Origin: Dysgonamonadaceae bacterium
Lineage (GTDB): Bacteria; Bacteroidota; Bacteroidia; Bacteroidales; Dysgonomonadaceae
DNA: 64,000 bases
Assembly: GCA_031254645.1 (NCBI GenBank)
Contig: JAIRUA010000028.1
Span: forward strand, 62,001 to 126,000
Direction: 5' to 3'
This document shows, in pieces, positions 9,501-15,088 of this stretch; the stretch's first letter is position 1; each line of letters begins with the position of its first letter. The notes under the pieces are model-generated. The model saw only the letters and a list, made by a program, of their open reading frames with translations. It was not told the origin of the DNA and ran no database searches. Position numbers and translations under genes: made by a program.

Positions 9501-9763
9501 ACCTGTGTAGTCATACCCACATACGAGGCTTCTAATACGCCGTTAGAAGGCACGTTGGTCAATACATAATCACCATCGTAATTGGTTATTGTTCCGTGCG
9601 TAGTACCTTGTACCCGAACGGTTGCTCCAATCAACGACTCTCCGTTTGCATCTGAAATATTTCCTCTAATGGTAATATTTTGGGCAAGCATACTCAAGGA
9701 GAACGTCCACAACAAGGTGAACATTAGTCCTTTCCATTTTGTAATTGAATGTTTTTCTTTCAT
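6593..9763 (-). CDS. SusC/RagA-family TonB-linked outer-membrane transporter
   Basis: 1056 residues. Residues 1-27 are a signal peptide ending SMLAQ. An N-terminal carboxypeptidase-regulatory-like beta-sandwich follows (ITIRGNISDANGESLIGATV). Next come the TonB-interaction region (DDLIVIGYGTVRR), a plug with the IRGFSSVND and VLKDAASAAIYGARAAGGVV blocks characteristic of SusC, and a long beta-barrel ending in a terminal Phe (SLGLNITF). It imports oligosaccharides released at the surface, powered by TonB. It heads the minus-strand operon with SusD and has a candidate promoter containing an eight-G tract. Confidence 0.97.
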   Translation of the reverse strand: MKEKHSITKWKGLMFTLLWTFSLSMLAQNITIRGNISDANGESLIGATVRVQGTTHGTITNYDGDYVLTNVPSNGVLEASYVGMTTQVINVNGRTTIDVVLADDAEMLDDLIVIGYGTVRRAHQTGAVSQVSGQDIVSRASTSVVTALQGQMPGVNVLRSGGQPGSDNNGLRIRGFSSVNDVSAMILIDGVEGSLANLNPNDIESISVLKDAASAAIYGARAAGGVVLVTTKRGGNQKTRISYNGSLGVNTPGLMPQRMSPWEEQDMITAARFAFNDTREVESDQREWLGNPNYLWDLHPTAADRYQHAIGNSNWIKESLRPITTTQRHAVTVAGGDVKTTYFFSAGYFTQNGLFKYGPDSNERYNLRATINTEMSKYVDFRLNTSYESSTNYRNATSHETIMSRLYSNRGRMSTFLPESDPRFFGNNPYASDLHINPIAEMKFGGSNTANNQFITAAANLRFKNLIHGFTFDLNASRRFGVYAHQINAPVLLGQRRGTPAQDVRSVSFVEKRKNTSNLDKLEALANYRFDIGKHSFSVLGGASYEQFLRDEITARANYLLNDDLFSLNYFDESQPNSAVISDAIHPWKMASLFGRLSYNYESRYMLEFVARYDGSSRLAPGNRFGFFPGVSGGWAISEESFFEPMRNYVDVVRLRASYGQVGNSTVLSSMYYPYIAMIAQNDPRQVMGQSVYFQNTMASTDISWETVVSTNIGIDFAFLGNRLTLTAEHYWKENRDMLSPMDPGNIIGVANLPRENIGTLKTWGWEASIGWRDRIGDFRYNVRFIIDDSQNRLTEYKGSNTIAAGTTRLLEGYPINTLWGYQTDGFWRSREEYLAHKDANPGYQSWNDPRIQGGDVRYVAQGDGRHQIGIGGGTPEDPGDLIYLGDANARYAFGITLGAEWKNFDFQCVFQGVGKRSLFINNTAIQPLGASASMPWTIHRDYWTEDNPNAYFARLYENGIHNYQYADRWVQNGAYIRLKDIQLGYNIPLDRFVQSFRVFVAGTDVWEYTKMLKSFDPEFGNQVETRTGTSNINDRIGRSYYPFMRTWSLGLNITF

Positions 9764-9859
9764 TCCATTTTTTATTAGTTAATATCAGAATTACTATACT
9801 ATATTCGAACACATAGCTGTAGAATAATTACAAAACATATTATGTGTACGAACACGGCG

Positions 9860-9890
9860 CAAAGTTAAATAAATAAAATACCCCCCCCGT
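9860..9890 (-). promoter_or_regulatory. Candidate susC promoter with poly-G tract at the -33 position
   Basis: On the minus strand TAACTTTG (9867-9860) matches the Bacteroidetes -7 consensus TAnnTTTG about 95 bp before the susC start. Directly upstream lie 13 A/T-rich bases and then eight G (plus strand C at 9881-9888), so the tract occupies the place where a -33 TTTG is expected. No good -33 box is visible. The tract context is ACGGGGGGGGTA, which recurs exactly at 63342-63353. Confidence 0.5.
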
Positions 9891-10252
9891 ATAAAATATG
9901 TTAATGTTTTTGATTTTAACTATTTTGGCGGTGATTTTTATGTGTGGAAAGCGTAGTTTTCTAATTACAAGAGATATCTAGAGGTTTTTAAGTAACATTT
10001 TTGAGCTTTTTTTGTCCAAAATTCAAGTCTATAAGTGAAAATATGAGATTAATTTTACTATGTGATAGTTTTTATTTTACTTTTTGGTCTAATACACAGT
10101 AAAAAGAGAATAATTTCACAACAATATTTATTATATAAAAATTTTAGGACTAACAGTTGTTGGGCTTTTACTCGTTCGGTGTTATATATAATGAGTCTCT
10201 AATAGGATTTTAGATATAACATTGAGTAGTCCGAAAAAAAATCGCATAATCT
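9891..10252. other. A/T-rich gap without recognised gene
   Basis: Intergenic sequence between the divergent susC and rplM transcripts. It is very A/T-rich. I see no coding frame with plausible composition, no tRNA-like fold and no clear inverted repeat. Confidence 0.6.
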
Positions 10253-10284
10253 CTTGGCTAATCAACTGAATGTTTGTAACTTTG
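10253..10284 (+). promoter_or_regulatory. rplM-rpsI promoter
   Basis: CTTG at 10253-10256, a 20-bp spacer, then TAACTTTG at 10277-10284. This fits the TTTG / TAnnTTTG Bacteroidetes promoter with one mismatch in the -33 box. It predicts a leader of about 135 bases before rplM. Confidence 0.65.
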
Positions 10285-10316
10285 CAGTCCGATTATTAGT
10301 TTTATCAACTAAGAGC

Positions 10317-10380
10317 CTGATTTTATGCTTCTTATTTGCCTTTTCGTCCCTTAGCAAGACAAAAAAACAGGAAGCATCAG
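10317..10380 (+). promoter_or_regulatory. Stem-loop in the rplM 5' leader (possible L13 autoregulatory site)
   Basis: ATGCTTC (10325-10331) pairs with GAAGCAT (10371-10377), extended by CTG (10317-10319) with CAG (10378-10380) across a bulge. The roughly 39-base loop contains GTC...GAC, which could add an inner stem. A folded leader before a ribosomal protein operon suggests binding by L13 or S9 as feedback control. This is inference; no covariation could be tested. Confidence 0.4.
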
Positions 10381-10425
10381 AATGTATGGCTTATACAGTA
10401 ACAAAATTAAAAATTAAACAACAAA

Positions 10426-10896
10426 GTGAACACTTTAAGTTATAAAACCATTTCCGTTAATAAAGAAACGGCTAAGAAAGAATGGGTTGAAATTGATGCA
10501 ACAGGTCAGACTTTGGGACGCTTGAGTTCGAAAGTGGCTAAATTGTTGAGAGGTAAATACAAACCAAGTTTTACCCCGCACGTAGATTGTGGCGATAACG
10601 TGATTATCGTAAACGCTGACAAGGTAATAATGACGGGTAACAAATGGACTGACCGTACTTATCTTCGTTATTCGGGTTATCCCGGTGGTCAAAAAGAATC
10701 GACACCGCAAGACTTGATGAACAAAGGCGGCAATAAAAAAGGTTTCCACCCACTTTACAGAAAAGTGGTAAAAGGTATGTTGCCAAAAAACAAACTTGGC
10801 GATGCCCTCCTTAGCAATATGTTTGTGTATGAAGGTGCCACACACCCTCACGAAGCACAAAAGCCAAAGAAATTAGATATTAACTCACTTAAATAA
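10426..10896 (+). CDS. rplM: 50S ribosomal protein L13
   Basis: 156 residues. Characteristic L13 blocks are WVEIDATGQTLGRLSSKVA, VDCGDNVIIVNA and the YRHSGYPGG-equivalent YLRYSGYPGGQK. L13 binds 23S rRNA early in large-subunit assembly. Translation starts at a GTG (10426-10428), read as fMet, preceded by an A-rich stretch with no Shine-Dalgarno. It is followed after 6 bp by rpsI, the near-universal L13-S9 pair. The length is normal for Bacteroidetes. Confidence 0.98.
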   Translation: MNTLSYKTISVNKETAKKEWVEIDATGQTLGRLSSKVAKLLRGKYKPSFTPHVDCGDNVIIVNADKVIMTGNKWTDRTYLRYSGYPGGQKESTPQDLMNKGGNKKGFHPLYRKVVKGMLPKNKLGDALLSNMFVYEGATHPHEAQKPKKLDINSLK

Positions 10897-10902
10897 TTGA
10901 AG

Positions 10903-11289
10903 ATGGAAGTAGTAAATGCAATAGGAAGACGCAAAGCCGCAGTGGCTCGTGTATTCGTAAGCGAAGGTACAGGTAAAATCGTGATAAACAAACGCGATTT
11001 GGAAAATTATTTCCCCTCTTCTCTTCTTCAATTCGTAGTGAAACAGCCATTGAACACGTTGAATGTTGTTGAAAAATACGACATCAAAATCAACTTAGAC
11101 GGTGGCGGTTACAAAGGGCAGGCAGAAGCTGCTCGTTTGGCGATTGCTCGCGCTTTGGTAAAAATCAATGAGGAAGACAAACCTGCATTGCGTGCCGAAG
11201 GATTTATGACGCGCGACCCACGTGTGGTTGAGCGTAAAAAACCAGGACAGCCAAAAGCAAGGAAGAGATTCCAATTCTCGAAACGTTAA
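10903..11289 (+). CDS. rpsI: 30S ribosomal protein S9
   Basis: 128 residues from the ATG at 10903 (a TTG two codons earlier is in frame but abuts the rplM stop and is less likely). Family features are NAIGRRKAAVARVF at the start, GGGYKGQAEAARLAIARAL in the middle and the basic C-terminal tail ending KARKRFQFSKR, whose Lys/Arg residues reach the P-site tRNA. Co-transcribed with rplM and followed by a terminator hairpin. Confidence 0.98.
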   Translation: MEVVNAIGRRKAAVARVFVSEGTGKIVINKRDLENYFPSSLLQFVVKQPLNTLNVVEKYDIKINLDGGGYKGQAEAARLAIARALVKINEEDKPALRAEGFMTRDPRVVERKKPGQPKARKRFQFSKR

Positions 11290-11309
11290 TATTTTGAATA
11301 TACGACTTG

Positions 11310-11343
11310 AAAGTTTTCTCGCAGAAATGTGAGAAAACTTTTG
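11310..11343 (+). terminator. Terminator hairpin after rpsI
   Basis: AAAGTTTTCTC and GAGAAAACTTT form an 11-bp perfect stem with a 10-base loop, 20 bp after the rpsI stop. The U-run after it is short (TTTT including the stem end). Confidence 0.65.
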
Positions 11344-11387
11344 GGCGATATATAATAAGTTTAGTATCTAAATTACAGAGACAATAC

Positions 11388-11472
11388 GGTTTAAAGTTTA
11401 AAAATTTAAGGTTTAAAGTTTCGCTTCACTCAGCAATATCCTTAAACATTAAGCTTTTTGAACCTTAAACCC
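11388..11472. repeat. Word palindrome, GTTTAAA family
   Basis: The left arm (11388-11421) repeats GTTTAAA/TTTAAGG words; the right arm (11440-11472) is its imperfect reverse complement. An outer ACAGAG/CTCTGT pair (11375, 11481) extends it. It fills the gap between the rplM-rpsI and rpsB-tsf transcripts. Related arms occur at 21075 and 56741. Confidence 0.7.
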
Positions 11473-11535
11473 AAAAACTACTCTGTGATTCGACTAAGAA
11501 AAAGAAAGTAAACAAATTAAAAAACAAAAAACAAA

Positions 11536-12399
11536 ATGGCAAAATTAGAATTTGACCAACTTTTAGAAACCGGAGCACACTTCGGTCACCTAAAACGCAA
11601 ATGGAATCCCGCAATGGCGCCCTACATTTTTATGGAGCGCAATGGAATCCACATCATCGACTTGTACAAAACAATCGCGAAAACGGAAGAAGCCGCTGTA
11701 GTAATGAAAAACATTGCGAAATCGGGCAAAAAAATCCTTTTCGTAGCTACTAAGAAACAGGCAAAACCTGTTATCGAAAGCAAAGCACAGAGTATCAATA
11801 TGCCTTACGTGATTGAGCGTTGGCCCGGTGGTATGCTTACCAATTTCCCTACTATTCGTAAGGCGGTGAAGAAAATGAGCAACATCGACAAGATGATTAA
11901 AGACGGTACGTTTGACACGTTGTCGAAACGCGAAAAACTACAAGTAACCCGTCAACGTGCGAAGCTCGAAAAAATGTTGGGCTCCATTCAAGATTTGACG
12001 CGTCTTCCGTCGGCACTTTTCGTGGTAGACGTGATGAAAGAGCACATCGCCGTAAAAGAAGCAAACCGTTTGGGAATTCCCGTTTTCGGAATTGTAGATA
12101 CAAACTCTGACCCGTCGAACATTGATTTCGTGATTCCTGCGAATGATGATGCAGCAAAAGCTGTTGATATGATTCTCGGATACATCTGCGAATCAATCAA
12201 AGAAGGGTTGGACGAGCGTAAAGTGGAAAGAGCTGACCAAGCTGCAGCCGATGAGCAAAACGAAGAAGCTCCACAACGCAGAGAACGTAAGCCAAGAACA
12301 GGTGCAGCTAAAAAAGAGCGCGTTAAAAAAGAAGACAACGATGCAATGAACGCAGCCGTTGTAGATAAATACGCAAAAGGTACAGAAAAAGAAGACTAA
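11536..12399 (+). CDS. rpsB: 30S ribosomal protein S2
   Basis: 287 residues. Family blocks are LLETGAHFGHLKRKWNPAMAPYI, IIDLYKT, RWPGGMLTNFPT and the VVDVMKEHIAVKEANRLGIPVFGIVDTN region. S2 sits at the head-body junction of the 30S subunit and helps recruit S1. A charged extension of about 50 residues (EEAPQRRERKPRTGAAKKER...) follows the S2 core; such tails are common in Bacteroidetes S2. It is paired with tsf downstream, the conserved bacterial order. Confidence 0.98.
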   Translation: MAKLEFDQLLETGAHFGHLKRKWNPAMAPYIFMERNGIHIIDLYKTIAKTEEAAVVMKNIAKSGKKILFVATKKQAKPVIESKAQSINMPYVIERWPGGMLTNFPTIRKAVKKMSNIDKMIKDGTFDTLSKREKLQVTRQRAKLEKMLGSIQDLTRLPSALFVVDVMKEHIAVKEANRLGIPVFGIVDTNSDPSNIDFVIPANDDAAKAVDMILGYICESIKEGLDERKVERADQAAADEQNEEAPQRRERKPRTGAAKKERVKKEDNDAMNAAVVDKYAKGTEKED

Positions 12400-12402
12400 T
12401 TA

Positions 12403-12490
12403 GTTAAGATGGTTTATTAAGTTAAGATAGTTAAGAATTTGAAGTAGGTAAACCTGATATTCTCAGCTTTCTTAACTCTCTCAATCCCAT
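12403..12490. repeat. Degenerate word repeat, AGTTAAGAT family
   Basis: Three copies of an AGTTAAGAT-like word lie at 12403-12440, with a weak opposite arm (CTTTCTTAACTCTC) near 12468-12482. It fills the rpsB-tsf gap and looks like a decayed word palindrome. Confidence 0.4.
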
Positions 12491-12513
12491 TAATAAAAAA
12501 ATAAAAAAAAGAT

Positions 12514-13332
12514 ATGGCAGTTACAATGGCAGATATCCAAAAGTTGCGCAACGTCACGGGCGCAGGTATGATGGATTGCAAAAGTGCACTTAACGAAGCA
12601 GGTGGCGATATAGAAGCAGCAAAACAAATCTTGCGTAAAAAAGGTCAGGCTGTTGCCGCAAAACGTGAAGACCGCGAAGCAGCGGAAGGTTGCGTGTTAG
12701 CTGCAACAAGTGGCGATTTCGCCGCAATAGTGGCATTGAAATGCGAAACAGATTTTGTTGCTAAAAACGAAGAATTTATCGCACTCACACAACAAATTCT
12801 TGATGCGGCAATTGCCCACAAACCCGAAACGATAGAAGCGCTTCTTGCTCTAAAACTCAATACAGGTACTATCGCAGAGTTGATTACCGACAGAAGTGGT
12901 GTTACGGGCGAAAAAATGGAACTCGGTTACTACGAACACCTAACTTCGCCTTGTGTAGCAAAATATATCCATCCGGGAAATAGGTTGGCTACTATTGTGG
13001 CTTTCAACAAGGAAGCCGGTGAAAATGTACAGAAAGACGTAGCGATGCAAGTGGCGGCGATGAATCCTGTTGCAGTAAGCAAAGAAGGCGTTTCGCAAGA
13101 AATTATCGATACTGAATTCAAAATCGCTCGCGAAAAAGCGCAAGAAGCCGGCAAACCCGAAAACTTGCTAGACAAAATTGCTGAAGGCGCTTTGACGAAA
13201 TTCTTCAAAGAGAATACGCTTCTTCAACAAGAATATATAAAAGACAGCAAATTGACTATTGAGCAGTTTTTGAAACAAAACGATAAAGATCTTACGGTTA
13301 CCGCTTTCAAACGTGTATCGTTAAGCGTGTAA
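12514..13332 (+). CDS. tsf: Translation elongation factor Ts
   Basis: 272 residues. The N-terminal UBA-like segment with VTMADIQKLRNVTGAGMMDCKSAL is the EF-Ts signature, followed by the second signature block near VALKCETDFVAKNEEF, which carries the Asp-Phe pair that inserts into EF-Tu to release GDP. The dimerisation region and C-terminal module follow (VAMQVAAMNPVAVSKEGV). It is downstream of rpsB in the same direction and closes the transcript at a terminator. Confidence 0.98.
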   Translation: MAVTMADIQKLRNVTGAGMMDCKSALNEAGGDIEAAKQILRKKGQAVAAKREDREAAEGCVLAATSGDFAAIVALKCETDFVAKNEEFIALTQQILDAAIAHKPETIEALLALKLNTGTIAELITDRSGVTGEKMELGYYEHLTSPCVAKYIHPGNRLATIVAFNKEAGENVQKDVAMQVAAMNPVAVSKEGVSQEIIDTEFKIAREKAQEAGKPENLLDKIAEGALTKFFKENTLLQQEYIKDSKLTIEQFLKQNDKDLTVTAFKRVSLSV

Positions 13333-13357
13333 GTTCAATTATTTTCTTTAGATTTGG

Positions 13358-13384
13358 AAGCACTCCGATAGGAGTGCTTTTTTG
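13358..13384 (+). terminator. Intrinsic terminator after tsf
   Basis: AAGCACTCC - GATA - GGAGTGCTT followed by TTTT: a 9-bp perfect stem, tetraloop and U-run, 25 bp after the tsf stop. Confidence 0.92.
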
Positions 13385-13412
13385 TTTTAAAACATCAAAA
13401 CATCTCATTCTT

Positions 13413-13444
13413 TTTGACTATTAAGCCCATTTTTCTTAAATTTG
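13413..13444 (+). promoter_or_regulatory. Consensus Bacteroidetes promoter before the GHL10 gene
   Basis: TTTG (13413-13416), 20-bp spacer, TAAATTTG (13437-13444): a full match to TTTG-N19-21-TAnnTTTG. Initiation near 13452 would leave a leader of about 12 bases. Confidence 0.8.
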
Positions 13445-13463
13445 CACCCAAATAAAAAACTGT

Positions 13464-14984
13464 ATGAATAAATTTTCCCGCTTATTTTTTTTCTTTTCTA
13501 TTATTCTATTTTTTTCTGCCTGTAGCACACCACGCAACGCATTAACGCATCGCGCCGATGATACGCCCAAACACGAATTTCGTGCCGCGTGGATTCAAAC
13601 CGCTTGGCAAGACCGTTATCAGCGAATGAATAGTGCGCAAATGCGTCGATATATTACCGAAATGGTGCAACGATTAGACGAAGCGGGTATCAATGCCATT
13701 ATTTTTCAAGTGCGCCCCGAAGCCGATGCTTTTTACAAATCGGACATTGAGCCGTGGTCTCGTTTTCTAACCGGCAGACAAGGGCAAGCACCCGACGACC
13801 CTACATTCGACCCACTTGCATTCATCATCGAAGAAGCGCACAAACGTGGAATGGAATTGCACGCGTGGCTCAATCCTTATCGTGTACAGACGAACGTAAA
13901 TAGCCAGCTCGCACCTAATCACTTGTTTCACAGGCACCCTGAGCGATTTTTTCAACACGGTAATCAACGGTTTTTCGATCCCGGTTTGCCCGAAAATCGA
14001 GCGCATATTACTGCTGTAGTGCGCGATATTGTTTCGCGTTACAATGTAGACGCCATTCATTTAGACGATTACTTCTATCCATACCCTGTTGCCGGCGTGT
14101 CGATTCCCGATGACCGCAGTTTCAATATGTTTGCCGTTTCGCAAGGATTTTCGCCTGCACAACGCAATGATTGGAGACGAAATAATGTCAATTTACTGAT
14201 TCAAGAAATCAAACAAACGATTGTTCTCACAAAACCTTGGGTGCGTTTCGGCATCAGTCCGTTTGGTATTTATCGAAACAGAAGCAGCGACCCGCACGGT
14301 AGCGATACAAATGGGTTGCAAAATTATGATGATCTTTTTGCCGATGTAAAGCTTTGGGTAGAAAGAGGCTGGATTGACCATAATATTCCGCAACTTTATT
14401 GGGAAATCGGACATCAACGTGCCGATTACACCACACTCTTACATTGGTGGAACGAAAATAATTTTCAACAACGACTTTACATTGGACAAGATATTCAGCG
14501 AAGTATGGCACAAAACGAACTTCCTACAAAAATTCGTCAAGCGCGACAAATGGTAAATGTTTCCGGCAACGTTTTTTGGTATGGTTATCGAATTGCAGAA
14601 AACACCGACGGTATTGCCGATTTGTTGAAAAACGACATTCATCGTACCCGGGCGTTGATTCCGCCTTATTCGCATAAACATAACAAACGACCGGACAGGG
14701 TAAGAAGATTGACCGATGTGCGAATGGAAACAATGCACCTCCTCACGTGGGATACGCAACGAAATCCGAACAATCCCGAAGCAGCGCAACGATTTGTTAT
14801 TTATCGCTTTCGCGATGGCGAACGAGTAAATTTAAATCGTGCCGAAAATATCGTTGCTGTTACGGGCGATAATTTTTTTGTGCTTCCGTGCGAAGGAAGA
14901 GGAAACCGATATACGTATGCGGTAACGGCTGTTGATGCGTTTTGGAACGAAAGTAGAGAAAGAGCAAGAAGAATAAGATTTTAG
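13464..14984 (+). CDS. GHL10-family glycosidase-like lipoprotein
   Basis: 506 residues with lipobox cysteine 20 (FFSAC). The mature part begins EFRAAWIQTAWQDRY and contains QVRPEADAFYKSDIEPWSRFLTG, ELHAWLNPYRVQ and DAIHLDDYFYPYP, the conserved TIM-barrel blocks of the glycosyl-hydrolase-like 10 family (PF02638). The C-terminal ~100 residues look like a fibronectin-III-type domain. Members are cell-surface or periplasmic; cleavage of peptidoglycan or another glycan is suspected for relatives, but the activity here is unproven. It has its own consensus promoter. Its TAG stop lies inside the left arm of the inverted repeat at 14978. Confidence 0.85.
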   Translation: MNKFSRLFFFFSIILFFSACSTPRNALTHRADDTPKHEFRAAWIQTAWQDRYQRMNSAQMRRYITEMVQRLDEAGINAIIFQVRPEADAFYKSDIEPWSRFLTGRQGQAPDDPTFDPLAFIIEEAHKRGMELHAWLNPYRVQTNVNSQLAPNHLFHRHPERFFQHGNQRFFDPGLPENRAHITAVVRDIVSRYNVDAIHLDDYFYPYPVAGVSIPDDRSFNMFAVSQGFSPAQRNDWRRNNVNLLIQEIKQTIVLTKPWVRFGISPFGIYRNRSSDPHGSDTNGLQNYDDLFADVKLWVERGWIDHNIPQLYWEIGHQRADYTTLLHWWNENNFQQRLYIGQDIQRSMAQNELPTKIRQARQMVNVSGNVFWYGYRIAENTDGIADLLKNDIHRTRALIPPYSHKHNKRPDRVRRLTDVRMETMHLLTWDTQRNPNNPEAAQRFVIYRFRDGERVNLNRAENIVAVTGDNFFVLPCEGRGNRYTYAVTAVDAFWNESRERARRIRF

Positions 14985-15050
14985 ATTTACGATTTTAGAT
15001 TGAATACGCAGGCGCTGCAAATCGTAAATCTAAAATCGTAAATCTAAAAT
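14978..15050. repeat. Word palindrome with 24-bp perfect stem overlapping a stop codon
   Basis: 14978-15001 is the exact reverse complement of 15027-15050 (24 of 24), built from the words TTTAGATT and ACGATT. The left arm contains the last codon and TAG of the GHL10 gene. The loop holds a small GCAG/CTGC pair. A TACCTTTG -7 box follows at 15061. Confidence 0.85.
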
Positions 15051-15060
15051 TAAAAAGTTG

Positions 15061-15068
15061 TACCTTTG
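15061..15068 (+). promoter_or_regulatory. -7 box of the RNA methyltransferase gene
   Basis: TACCTTTG matches TAnnTTTG about 20 bp before the ATG. The expected -33 position falls in the right arm of the preceding inverted repeat and shows no TTTG, so the promoter is incomplete or uses another upstream element. Confidence 0.5.
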
Positions 15069-15088
15069 TACCTTAAAATAATCATTTA

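Noticed and set aside
9764..10425. tRNA or small RNA gene in the large susC-rplM gap
   Set aside because: No cloverleaf, no TTCGA-type T-arm and no CCA end; only the rplM leader hairpin is supported.
10897..10902. TTG start for rpsI two codons earlier
   Set aside because: It directly abuts the rplM stop, and S9 proteins start at the following Met-Glu-Val.
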